Part shown: positions 43,425 to 53,183 of the stretch, one piece after another
Layout: the number at the start of each line of letters is the position of its first letter
Numbering within the stretch: position 1 is the stretch's first letter
Assembly: GCA_001949185.1 (NCBI GenBank)
Contig: BDGG01000013.1
Coordinates: forward strand, 1,050,036 to 1,114,035
Direction of reading: 5' to 3'
Length of the DNA stretch: 64,000 nt
Source: Ramazzottius varieornatus
Taxonomy: Eukaryota > Tardigrada > Eutardigrada > Parachela > Ramazzottiidae
The notes under the pieces: generated by a model
Seen by the model: only the letters and a program-made list of their open reading frames with translations
The model's database searches: none
Told to the model about the DNA's origin: nothing
Made by a program: the position numbers and the translations under genes

Positions 43425-45209
43425 ATGTCTGTATACCGAGCACAAGCTTCCTTCTCGGTTGTCTTCCTGGCTCTGTTAGTGGGAGTGCGATGCAGTGATG
43501 GACGGGTGCAGGCTTCAGGGAGAGCTCCGACTACCTTCAGAAACCCTATATCCGTAAGAAACCTTTTGGCTTCTCTAACTCGCTGAAGCGACACCGAAAT
43601 CGCTTTCCCGTAAACGTATCAGCTAGTGTGACACTCTCTGTTTGTTTCGATTAGGACGAAAAAATGGCCGATCCTTGGGTCTTGTTTTGGAATGGATCGT
43701 ACCACTTGATTTCGTCAGCGGAAAATGAACAAGGAAGTAAGTATACTGACAAATTCAAGCTCGACTTCCAATAATTATGGTATTATGGTACGTCGTCGTG
43801 TTCAAGCAAGGTCACTATATTATGTCACAGTTCCTACCCTGCGAGTGTACAAAAGTAACAACCTGGGCGACTTCCGCAATGCTGAGAAGAAAGTTATCTA
43901 CACCGCTCCGCAAGGTACCATGTGGAGCAAAGAGCTGTGGGCTCCTGAACTCCACTACATCCACGGTGAATTCTACGTGTACTATGCAGCCGACGACGGA
44001 AATAACATTAACCACAAGATGTACGTTCTCAAAGGCGATGATCCCAACAATCCAATGTCCAGTTACACCTTCATGGGAAAGGTACTTGATGGAACAGACC
44101 TGATTCAGTCAGTCTGGCCTTCAGAAGTCATAGGCTAATTCTTCTACATCTTATTAGATTTTCGACTCACAAAAAGACTGGTGGGGAATTGACGGAACGA
44201 TACTCAAGCATCGCAACGGCAAGAACTATTACATCTATTCGGGTTGGGTAAGTCTTCGTTCAGAAACCCAGCGTAGAAAATTGCTCAGGTTAACTGCCAT
44301 ACCGCTCAGACAGAGGACTTATGCTCATGAATCATTGACTATAAGGCACCTTGCGTTTTCGACGAAAGCCTTAAACAATTGACCAAACTAATTGGTGAAA
44401 TGGTTCCGGTTGACAAACCTGCGTTCCGAGAGCAAGGATTCTCGATCTAGAAGCTAAGAAAAGATTGATTTTCGGACAATGACCATTTCTCTACTAATTA
44501 GCTTGGTCACTTGTGCAAGGTTTTTGCCGAATACGCAAGGTGCCTATTGTACTGCAAGCGCTGTGAAAACTGACGAAACTCAGCCGTATCGTCAGATTTG
44601 AATATTTTTTTCAGGATGGCGCATATAACTATGACCCGTTGGTCCAGCATCTCTTTATCGCCGAAATGGCCAGCCCCACTTCTCTCGTCCCCGGCACCGC
44701 CACCCTGATCAAGAGCCCCCACTACTCGTGGGAAACCGACGGTCAAGCTGTTGTAGAAGGACCCGCCGTCGTCGAGATGAACGATACCTACTACCTGATG
44801 TACTCCGCTGGGGCCTCGTGGACCATGTACTACAGTACTAGCGTTATGGGTCTCAACGCACGGTCCGACCCGCTCAAAGCCTCCAGCTGGTGGCGCTCAG
44901 ACAAGCCCGTTTTCCCACGCAACGAAGCCGAAGATGTCTACGGTCCCGGTCATGCATCCTTCACGGTGTCACCGGACGGAAAGGAACACTGGATTGTCTA
45001 CCACGCTTTGGATGACCCTGTAAGTCAAAATTCCCGTTTTTCGGTACACAACGATATTCCTGATGTTTTTTATGTAGGAAGGACACTGGGCCAACCGCTC
45101 TCCCCGAGCTCAGCAATTCTTCTTCGACGCTACCGGTTTCCCATACTTTCCTCTAGCAGCCGGCTTTCATCGAGACATTCCTCTACCTTCTGGAACTGAT
45201 GTCAAGTAA
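43425..45209 (+). CDS. GH43-family glycosidase (arabinanase/arabinofuranosidase-like), secreted, six exons
   Basis: A predicted secreted enzyme cutting arabinose- or xylose-containing plant or algal polysaccharides. Exons: 43425-43553, 43655-43736, 43831-44081, 44158-44247, 44615-45019, 45078-45209; 362 residues in frame. A signal peptide (FSVVFLALLVGVRCSDG) is followed by a five-bladed propeller. The three GH43 catalytic carboxylates are visible: general base Asp in ADPWVLFW, pKa-modulating Asp in GIDGTIL, and general acid Glu in VEGPAVVEM. Also typical are SKELWAPELHYIHGEFYVYY and GPGHASFTV. The last codons are GAT GTC AAG TAA, so the gene stops where a splice donor (AAG|TAAG-like) might be mistaken. 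The introns show it is a resident nuclear gene. GH43 is mainly bacterial and fungal, so ancient lateral transfer is likely but unproven. Subfamily not assigned. Confidence 0.88.
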
Positions 45210-45261
45210 GTTGTGGATTCCCAACCTCCCAAAAAATCCGCTAAATGTATTCCGGGGCTCA

Positions 45262-45365
45262 TCAGGCCGAGCGAAGCGAGGTCCTTTTAAGTCTGTCGAG
45301 ATTTCAAAGGACGATCAGATTCTTCGAGCTTTCAGATATCGCAAACACAGTACTGAGAAAAGACA
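45262..45365. mobile_element. Dispersed MITE family, copy 3 (reverse orientation, partial)
   Basis: Begins ATCAGGCCGAGCGAAGCGAG and continues with the complement of the 13890-14041 sequence (AAGTCTGTCGAGATTTCAA, then the inverted GATCGTCC block). It lies about 50 bases after the GH43 stop codon and lacks the far end. Confidence 0.6.
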
Positions 45366-45796
45366 CGCCACTTGATCGAGGCGATTAAAAATTTTACTGG
45401 GGAACCGTACTGTGAGTAAAAAGTTACGACTTACGATGGCAGTACACGTAACTGGAATAATTATTAGCCTGTTATCAATTATTGGCCACCCGTTTATTTC
45501 GGCGATCAGTGAATGACTCGATTGAATCGACTGAAGATCATCCACATAGCTTATGAACATGAAATGTTCACCAGACGAAGCCAAAACAGTCGGCCTTCTA
45601 GACGGCTCCAAAAGCGGTGACCAATCATTGAGAACCGGCCAACAATTATCCGGGATACGTGTGCTGCACCCATTTTCGCGCCGAAAACGCACTGTCACCA
45701 CGCCAGCAGCAACCCTAATCACGCATCCGTTTTGATGGAGGGCACTGTGGACACTGCAACAACCAACCCAAAAGAACTCAGAACATGGTGGAAGAA

Positions 45797-45995
45797 CGAG
45801 CAACGGAGGCGCGAAGCACCGGAGTGCGAGCCGGCAGGGGTTCAGGGGGCGCAGCCCCCTGATGTCAGCAAACCAAAAGTTGACCCCGGGTGAACTGGCG
45901 CGGTAGTGGACAAACGAGCAACGGAGGCGCGAAGCGCCGCAGTGCGAGCCGGCAAAGGCTGCGCCCCCTGTTGTCAGCAATCCAGGGGTTGACCC
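45797..45995. repeat. GC-rich modular repeat, two tandem units
   Basis: The unit starts GAGCAACGGAGGCGCGAAGC, continues with CCGGAGTGCGAGCCGGCA and a GGGGGCGCAGCCCCC palindrome, and ends with GTTGACCCCGGGTGAACTG. Units begin near 45797 and 45914. Related units lie at 49484 and 49629. The nearby Helitron relic makes a link to Helitron sequence possible but unproven. Confidence 0.6.
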
Positions 45996-46297
45996 CGGGT
46001 GAACTGACGTTGTGGTGGCAACGATATGGTGCACGGCTGTCCATTCACTGTGTTACTTACCATGCTGGCGACGCATTTCGTGCGTTTCAGCAACCCTCGA
46101 AACGTGTCATGTTCTCATCTTTCGTTACGTGGTTTGTTAATACGGTGCAAGCTGCATCTTTGGTGGTGGTCACGTGGTGTGGCGGTTTTTTGTCGGCTCG
46201 TGTTCATAGTTCGTTACGCTTACCGATACGGTCAACTCAGCTGCAGCCACTCAACGGCGAAAGTTTGTGGTAGTTTCAGCGATCTTTCAGCTGCACA

Positions 46298-46568
46298 AAG
46301 TACCTGGTCTTTGATGAACGCAGTATGATAGGATGCCGTTTGTTTGCGTCTATGGACAAAAGGCTGAGAGAAGCTAAACCTGATGGGCAGAATGAACCAT
46401 TCGGTGGACTGACTGTTATATCGGTCGGTGACCTGTACCAGCTACCCTCAGTGCTCGAAAAGTCACTATAAAGCAGGGCAAATGCTACTTCGGATGTGGC
46501 GGACGTGCAGACCGCTTTCTTATTGTACAGAAAGTTCAGCAAGGCAGTTTTTTTGTCCATTCCTCAAT
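46298..46568 (+). pseudogene. Helitron Pif1-type helicase fragment
   Basis: A 57-codon stretch contains YLVFDERSMIGCRLFASMDK (motif II region, normally DE.SM), then EPFGGLTVISVGDLYQLPSV (motif III region). This matches the helicase domain of Rep-Hel proteins of rolling-circle Helitron transposons. After an in-frame stop at 46469, a shifted frame continues with AFLLYRKFSKAVFLS, the next block of the same domain. Upstream, the Walker A region is too degraded to recognise. It is a dead remnant. Because the match is to the Helitron form of Pif1, a host helicase is less likely. Confidence 0.7.
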
Positions 46569-46591
46569 GAAAAATCGGCGAATATCCTCAA

Positions 46592-46664
46592 GCGCAAATT
46601 TCATTGGCTTCATCCATCTTACTCCCTCCAGCACCCATTTTTAACGGCTTATTTTGTCACACAC
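46592..46664. mobile_element. Solo arm of the 31907-32075 foldback MITE
   Basis: GCGCAAATTTCATTGGCTTC through TTAACGGCTTATTTTGTCAC matches the right arm of the element in the receptor D intron with few changes. The left arm is absent. Confidence 0.65.
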
Positions 46665-46800
46665 AGTAGCTTCGGCCATTTCAAAGCTACCATCGACACC
46701 CCCGACAAGAAAACTCTTTCTGATCAATTTGAGCACACAGCCGTTCGCTCAATCGGTCGCGGACAGCCTCATTTTACGACGGATTCCGTTTTTGTTTCAG

Positions 46801-47044
46801 TTTTTTCCAAGGGTCTGACTACAATCCAGGTTCGTCGAACGACCTCTTTCATCTGCAAACATCCAACCAAACGGTTTGTCGCGAGACTTGTGAGATGCGT
46901 CGAAACTGCGACTTGGTCGTGATGAACACTTGCGGTGATGAATGTTGGGGAAAAAGGTTCACCGGTTACGGAGGCTTCGTCAGCCGAAGCTGCCGGCAGA
47001 CTATCAGAGTCGAATTCGATGACCGTCATCACGGAAACCTCTGA
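46801..47044 (+). CDS. Possible C-terminal exon of a cysteine-rich protein
   Basis: After a TTTGTTTCAG acceptor, an 81-codon open stretch ends in TGA. It encodes a cysteine-rich segment (TVCRETCEMRRNCDLVVMNT, then CGDECWGKRFTGYGG and SRSCRQ) with regular spacing, reminiscent of PAN/apple or lectin-like extracellular modules. The assignment is weak. A likely upstream exon (around 46680-46790, containing DTPDKKTLSDQFEH) is open on the same strand, but its donor is poor. The gene start is not identified and may have been lost to the transposon insertions upstream. Confidence 0.35.
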
Positions 47045-47349
47045 AGAACTCACCTCGCAAAATCAGACTCTTTGTTGCTATTATCAGCATGAGCTATATA
47101 ACTATAAGCTTGAGATTCGATAAGGTTCATTCTGTTATGGAGTGTTGTGCTCAAGACGAATCGACATTCACGATTAAGAAAAATAAGTAAGAAACAACTT
47201 TTTCTAGACGAGTAAAAAGACGAAAGTCATGGTCATCAATCCACAGAAAACGTTAACGGTCAAAATAAAACTCTAACAGAAATAAAAACATAAAACTCTG
47301 ATTGCTTCGAAAAACATTGTCGTTATTTGGTTAGCTGTATTCCAGTTTT

Positions 47350-47694
47350 GTGGCAAAAGAGGCTTCAAAGTTTCACTTCAGTTGGAAAGTTTTCCGAAGG
47401 GTGAAATTCGTGCGTGATCGCATCGCCATGAACCTTGACTATCCGCATACCCGCGGGATCGCTGGACATGGCTACTTCGCCATTGGGAAAGTGATCAAGT
47501 GTCATCCCGATGGCTGTGGTAGTGACGACTTCGAGTTCGCCATTCGGTCCAGCCCGGCCCTGAGCATTCTTGTGGTAATGCCCACAGAAACATGCTTTGA
47601 TGCCTACAAGGAAGCTTTTCGGTCAAATGCGGACAAAATTACTTTTGGAGTGCATGTGAGAGTCGGGACAGAGTGCATGATCGTTTTTCCCTAA
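47350..47694 (+). CDS. Unrecognised ORF between the cysteine-rich exon and CPPED1
   Basis: A 114-codon ORF with a smooth, globular-looking composition (GIAGHGYFAIGKVIKCHPDG, then SPALSILVVMPTETCFDAYK). It may be an exon, since an acceptor-like TATTCCAG lies just before it at 47338-47345. No domain is recognised. It occupies the place where the missing 3' exons of the minus-strand CPPED1 gene would be expected. Confidence 0.3.
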   Translation: MAKEASKFHFSWKVFRRVKFVRDRIAMNLDYPHTRGIAGHGYFAIGKVIKCHPDGCGSDDFEFAIRSSPALSILVVMPTETCFDAYKEAFRSNADKITFGVHVRVGTECMIVFP

Positions 47695-47835
47695 CAGCGC
47701 ACGCTCTCAGCCAATAACAACGGAAACGTGCGCCGCTTGGAAGAGCAACATTGTCGAGTGCTCTAAGTAGCGCACGTTGCGAGCGCTATCGGTTGGTTTG
47801 CGTGTGCCACTTGGGATAACGATCTTGACGTTGAC
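47691..47835. mobile_element. GTGGCGCAC-type MITE, copy 1
   Basis: Carries AGCGCACGCTCT near the left and GTGTGCCACTTGGGATAACG near the right, with internal CGTGCGCCGCTTGGAAGAGC and AGTAGCGCACGTT. These are the same subterminal words as in copies at 55690, 56394, 59586 and 59957. It immediately follows the last recognisable CPPED1 exon. Confidence 0.5.
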
Positions 47836-47851
47836 CAGATAACCAAAGGAC

Positions 47852-49094
47852 CTGCGTCTATGAGCTTTGGCAAGTACTGCTGCCGGATCTCGATATCGGC
47901 GTTGAAGTACTCCGTCTTCTCATCGGGACTTTGGATGAACCAGGAGATGTGTTGAAAAATGATGGCATGCTGGATAGCTTTGCTCTGCAAATCCGCTTTT
48001 GCCCTAGCGATCTCGGCCTCAAACCACTTGAAAAAAACAAGCTGAAGAGTGAGAAAAGACGCTGGCGCCTTCGAAGAGAAAAAGGCCATGTTAAGTAACG
48101 AGAAGGCTTCGTGTGAAACGTTTTCGAAGGAAGATACCTCGTCCACAGTTTTCAAAAACTGTGAGTTTATGCATATGCAGCGGACTCCTCGAGCGTCGAA
48201 CGTGTAGTAGTCTGGTCCAAAGGTTTCTTTGAAGTGATCTAGATCAGCTTGACCAGGAGTATTTTGGATGTCGTGGTTGCCCGGTACAAGCACGATGGGA
48301 ATTTTAGGGTTGACTTCGTTCAGTGTTATGAGGAAGTCTTTCTCTTGCGCCTTCTTCAGCTCGTTGACTGAAACGAAAACAGGTTCGCACACTGGGCGTA
48401 AATTCTTCTGGCACTGCTGCTAATGCGCAGCCCTAGAGCTACTTGGCCCCTAGTCACCTACTTCCAAATTCATGGACAAGATCGCCGCAAATGACGAAGA
48501 ACGCCGGAGGAATGGGTGAGATGGATAGTCTGTTGATATCGTCCACTGCCAACCGCATCAACGCCATGTCTTCTTCCCACGTTATCTCTGTAAAGTCCGT
48601 CTTCTTCCTTAGCCATCCGTCAAACATGCCGAACTACGCGTAGAAAGCCAAACGTGTAAAGAACATAATATTACGTTGGACTGATGCTATTGATAGCATT
48701 GCGTGCAAGCCAAAAACAGAATTATCACGCCAAGTCGCGCATGGCGTCACAAACTTGAACCGCAACCATCAAATCGAATTGTGAGCTCATAGGCAGTTGA
48801 CGATAATTTATGGTGACAAAAATTGCCTACCTGTGGATCGGCGCCCTGAATGAAGTAAAACGGCCCTCTCCATGCGGTATCTGCAACGTGAACATCACTA
48901 AACAAGTCCAGCGCACCTTCAGACCAAGTATTTCGAAAACATACCGTTCTTGAAGGCGTGTAGCGGGCTTCGGAGTCGGACATCCGGTGGTTGTGCATAC
49001 TTGGAAGAGAGCTCGATCCCACTTGGGCGACGAGTCCTTGCTGGGCGCGAAAGCCCACTTCCGGTAGCCATCCCGCTCCTCCACAGGTATTCAC
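47852..49094 (-). CDS. CPPED1: CPPED1-like metallophosphatase, 3' end not found
   Basis: A calcineurin-like phosphoesterase (serine/threonine phosphatase family in animals). Minus-strand exons: about 49094-48831, 48633-48462, 48367-47852, joined in frame. Motifs: WRGPFYFIQGADPQ|FG (first motif, spanning an intron), VICGDLVHEF, LVPGNHDIQNTPGQADLDHF, CINSQFL and HAIIFQHISWF. Exon 3 is about 37 residues longer than expected between NSQF and KWFEAEI. A GT...CTTCAG stretch there may be a further 75-base intron. The exon ends at GACGCAG|GTCC, after which the final GHxH-containing part of the fold should follow. I do not find it, and the adjacent sequence is MITE and transposon debris. So it is either a truncated gene or one with a distant last exon. 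The N-terminal start is uncertain (49094 or 48983). Confidence 0.72.
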
Positions 49095-49483
49095 GCTTCC
49101 CGAAATAAAAAAGCAGCTGAGTACGAGATAATGTTCGTGTGGGGCGGAAGCACTCGAGACAGGCGAGACTTGACGGAGATAACTGCAAAAAAATTCTGAT
49201 CCTTTAATTTATTGCATTAGCGTAAGTACGGAGTATCAAGTCTGCATTCTCTAGCCATACTTTGCTCACACTTAGTTGTACTGTAACAGTCCTTACCGCG
49301 GTTGTATCTTAAGGCTTAATTTAAGGCTTAAGAATGAACGAGGAGAAAACATTTATGCCCTTCTTTGTCCCACGACATTAAATCGGTCAATCTTACTCAA
49401 AAAATGTGAGCGTGTGAGCTGACAACTCAGTCCGAGGGGGGAAGGTTCTGCACTCATGATGGGCGCTGGAGGCTTCGAGCGAC

Positions 49484-49670
49484 CGAGCAACGGAGGGGCG
49501 AAGCGCCGGAGTGCGAGCCGGCGGGGGGTTCAGAGGGCGCAGCCTCCGGACGTCGTTCGTGCAAACACTTCAGTCCAAGGGTGGAAGGGTTCTGCACTCA
49601 TGGTGGGTGCTGGAAGCTATGAGCGACCGAGCAACGGAAGCGCGAAGTGCCCGAATGCGAGCTGGCAGAG
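49484..49670. repeat. GC-rich modular repeat, units 3 and 4
   Basis: GAGCAACGGAGGGGCGAAGC and GAGCAACGGAAGCGCGAAGT start two diverged copies of the unit described at 45797. They are separated by TGGAAGGGTTCTGCACTCAT-like sequence that is itself repeated (49443 and 49584). Confidence 0.6.
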
Positions 49671-49876
49671 TTTAGGTTTCACCGCGCCGTGAAGTTAGTG
49701 GAAGCAGACTAAATTTGTTGTATGTGATTTTGTGAGTAGATGACATGTTCTGAAGAAGTTTGTTCTGCCAGTTTTGCCTGAAGGATAGTCTTCAGTCTGC
49801 TGTTAGTAGCGATAACGATTCTGAGTAACAGAAGTCTGAATGAGCTTATTTGAAGATGGACGCATTATGAGGCTGT

Positions 49877-50643
49877 TTAGATGCGTTCCACGATGTTCGG
49901 TCCTCGTTCGTTCGACAGCCAGTGACGGACGGCGTGGACAGTCGACGGGTTCTCGGTGTATGTCACTCCGTCAGGCTGTGGGTACAGTGCAGCTGAGGGA
50001 TTGCTGTAGATGATAGGGTTTTTCTTCCTGCCACACTGCATCATCTTCTTCGGGTGGATGCTGATGCAAAGACAATAAGTAGATGCAATCAAGACCAGAA
50101 CCACCGAACCGACGATAAAGAACATCTTCTAACCCGTAAAATATTCTTGTACAGCTGTAACGATGCCAGGAATCTTTGATTGGCTATCACTCTTACCTCT
50201 GTCGGACAGCTCGTTGCCTAGATGCAGACGGCTCACTGCGACTGTTGCCGTCATCGGTACCATTTCGTGCCTTTGTAAGAGTACGCAATTTGACCAATCT
50301 CAATACGGTTGTTGGTAGGTAAGCAAGGAACAAATGTTGGCATAAGCGTATAACCGTCCAAAGAAACCGACCTGTTTTGGACAGCTGGTTCGTATCCACA
50401 CTCTGTGTGTTTGACTGCGACCGTGCTGTTGACCACTTCACACTGGTAGGGAGCCGCTGTGTTTTCTTTGGAATCGATGGCTCTGCAGCGGTCAAAGCCT
50501 AGTAGTTGGGCTGCTCGGATAGATGATGATTGGGAATACATGGTCAGCAAAGCAGCGATGTTCTTTCTAGTGCTGCAGTCCATCCGTCGTAGCTCACAAT
50601 GGATGACGTTGATTTTCACCATCACATTGTCGGATACGTACTG
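49877..50643 (-). CDS. Unknown single-pass membrane protein (partial model)
   Basis: Two parts are convincing. The exon from 50643 encodes a cysteine-containing ectodomain (VIHCELRRMDCSTRKNIAAL, then DRCRAID, YQCEVVNSTV, HTECGYEPA, FVPCLPTNN). The last exon, about 50128-49877, encodes a membrane span (MFFIVGSVVLVLIASTYCLC) and a 60-residue tail with tyrosines (IIYSNPSAALYPQPDGVTYT). The splice between them is not certain. One option uses an exon end at GACAG|GTAAGA (about 50201). A candidate first exon lies just upstream, across a 50-base intron (about 50743-50684). The family is not recognised. It looks like a type I surface protein. Confidence 0.5.
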
Positions 50644-50759
50644 CTGATGTGAACTTTACCATTGTTGGTTAAGACGACCTACCGAGTAGACTGGAGAAGC
50701 AGTTGTTTCAGGTTCAAAACGGGAAGTGCGATGTTCCTCCATAGGAGCACTCCACTTCC

Positions 50760-51694
50760 CGATACTCGCTGGAGTCTACACGCTTGACCTGATGTGGATG
50801 ATCATCCCACGTGTTTCATAACATAAAAATATGATATGTTTAGAAACAATACTCTACACCCTGATCGGGCCAACTTGCTACCACTCATCACGTCAAGCCT
50901 ATCTCCGTGTGGTTAGTGCCTAGCTCTGAGATCAATTCATTTCCATTCGACGACCTGTTTGCCAACTTCTGGAAAATACTGACCAGAAATCTTTTCTCGG
51001 AACGCCGGAACCCAAATTAAGCCAGGGGAGGTGCGAAATGAAAAGTACGACAACTTTCGCAAATTTCGTTTGAAGTTTTGAAAATTTTTGAAAATTGTTT
51101 TTCTCAGTTGACGTCTTGCAGTACTGTCAACGGGCATAATTAGAACATGGACTGAGCTACAAGAAAACATGCTGATATCACGAATTCGCTGATCTGCAAA
51201 AATTTAGAATTTTTTCCACTGAACAAGGTTTCCCGGCAAAATCGAAAAACTGGACGGTTTCAGTTCATTTGCCGAGTCAGTTCAGCGCGTTTGAAGCCTT
51301 CCTCGATCCTTACCGGTTACGCAAAGCAGTAGTGAACTGTTCCAAAGTAACTAGGGTAAGAGACTCAATTCTGGATGTTTTCAGAATACATGTCGGTCGG
51401 TCTTCCACACCGGAAGTCGTTGCAGTCAAGTTTTCCGAACTGTTTGTAGGTGTAGTGAAATGTGGTATGGCTGAATTATGGGCGGCCGGAGCGGCAAAAG
51501 TGAGGTTGGTAGTCTTCGAGCCTGTTCAGACCTTGCTTATTTTTAGAGTTGGGAATTTCATCAGTGTTACATCGGTAAAATTTGCCAGTCTGAAAATAAG
51601 CAGGCTCTGAATAGGGTCGCAGACAGGCTCCCATACGGAATTTCACTAGTCCATGACTAGGAAAATCCGCCAGTCTCAAAAAAGACAGGATCTA
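50760..51694. other. Intergenic, weak short repeats only
   Basis: GCCAGTCT.AAAA..GCAGG-like words recur at about 51505, 51578 and 51671 in both orientations. No gene is supported. Confidence 0.4.
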
Positions 51695-52984
51695 CAGAGG
51701 GTGTTCAAGCCAAGTTGTAACACTTTACTCAGAATTTCCTACACAATCCCATAAAAGGTATTCTAGTTCAGCAGGCGTTCTATCTGAAAGCCCTTTCTCT
51801 CTATCATCAACTCCACACGTCGTTTCCAGGATTGTAAAGCTCTCTCAATTTTTTCCATCGGAAGTTTGACCCAGGCTGTCTTGATTGCGCGCACTAAACC
51901 GGTATCGTCACGCGGCTTCTTGTTGAACAATAATCCCATGAAAATTCCACTTACTGCGAAATCCATCGGTGCCAGGTCCGGGCTGTTCCCGATCCAATGC
52001 TCTCTCGGAATGAACTTCACTTCGGACTGTCGAAGGTATTCCTGAGTTTTTCTGGCCTGGTGCGCGGGAGCGTTGTCCTGGTGGAGAACGACTTTGTGAG
52101 CTTCCTTGCCGCAAAGCCGTGGGATTTCTTTTTCGATCAGCGGCTTCAGGACATTTTGGATGTACAAGTCGGCATTGATTTTAGCCCCAGACGGACTGAT
52201 GAACATCTTCGTGGGTCCACGGAAAGAAATTCCCGCGCAGCACATGATACCTTTGGGGTGCTTTTGTTGACAATTCTTCTTCCATTCTTTGCAGTTCTCC
52301 CATCCGCGAAACTTGTAGTAGACCTTCCGCTGACCATTCACGTATGTAGGGTAGACCGAGAACTCGTCAATAGTTACAATAAACTTCCACTTCTCACCTT
52401 TCAAGTACTTGAGAAAATTCGGACCGCGGTCGAGCCGTTGCTGGGCTTGCTTGTTCGACAGAGCGTGCACGGGATAATTTTTCCGACATTCTGCCTCGCA
52501 AACTTTTGTGATATTATGAATCGTGCCCACCGATACCTTCTACTTCTTTGCCATCTGTCGTTGAGAAGGTGGATTCGGTTTATCGATGTCTTTGAAGACC
52601 TTCTTCTCAATGGACTTGATGTGATGTGGACGGGTGTTCTGCGGCGGAATTTCTTTTGGCTTCTTGTGAACTCCTTTCGTGGTATCTTTGTCCTTCCGTA
52701 AAATCCGACGGACTGTCCCATAAGATGCTGGATATCCCATAGCCGTAACTTCTTTGGTTATTTTCCTGAGCGATCCTACTTTTCGAGCGGTGGCCAAGAT
52801 GGCCGCGACGGTTTCAGAACTAGTTTCTGAAGGCATTTGTAATCTTGACACCAAACATGAATTGACAAGAGAATCAGCGGTGTTTACTCTGCTAGAAATC
52901 AGCTGAGATGTGGCACAAGACTGTGAGAAAGCGTCACAGGCATTTTTTCTGCCAACTGCTACAACTTGGCTTGAACACCCTCTG
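51695..52984 (-). mobile_element. maT-type mariner element, nearly complete
   Basis: The ends CAGAGGGTGTTCAAGCCAAG (51695) and CTTGGCTTGAACACCCTCTG (ending 52984) are perfect inverted repeats of about 25 bases, each flanked by TA (51693-51694 and 52985-52986). The 1.29-kb interior holds one transposase frame. The size, TA target and ends are those expected of an intact mariner-like unit. The only defect seen is one stop codon in the transposase. Confidence 0.9.
51763..52836 (-). pseudogene. maT (DD37D) transposase with one in-frame stop
   Basis: Starts at ATG 52836 (MPSETSSETVAAILA). The N-terminal HTH region includes KVGSLRKITKEVTAMGYPAS. A TAG at 52539-52537 interrupts the frame, which then continues without shift to 51763, giving about 356 codons in all. 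The catalytic residues are in TIDEFSVY, VLHQDNAPAH and NSPDLAPMDF. There are 37 residues between the second and third Asp, the maT spacing. A single substitution is the only visible lesion, so it was lost recently or is an allele or base-call difference. Confidence 0.88.
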
Positions 52985-53183
52985 TAAACAGCCTCGACAA
53001 GCAGTTCCATAATTTTGACCAAGTTACAAAACTGCATGTCGAAGACTATGCAGAATCGAAGACTACCAACCTCATTCTCGCCGTGCCGGCGGCCATACTC
53101 CAACGAGGCTCTTGATTCAGCCTGGAGTTACCCCAGCCTGCTCTGGTAACACACGTTCCCTCGAGAATCGAAAAAGGAAACGT

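Noticed and set aside
45315-46034. 239-codon minus-strand ORF
   Set aside because: It crosses the dispersed MITE and the GC-rich tandem repeat. Its repeated PGV-type segments come from the repeat, and no domain is seen.
46428-46922. 164-codon plus-strand ORF as one gene
   Set aside because: Its first part overlaps the Helitron fragment in another frame and it crosses a MITE arm. Only the later cysteine-rich frame looks coding.
51997-52701. 234-codon plus-strand ORF over the second maT element
   Set aside because: It is antisense to a transposase frame with DDE-type motifs and is not a separate gene.
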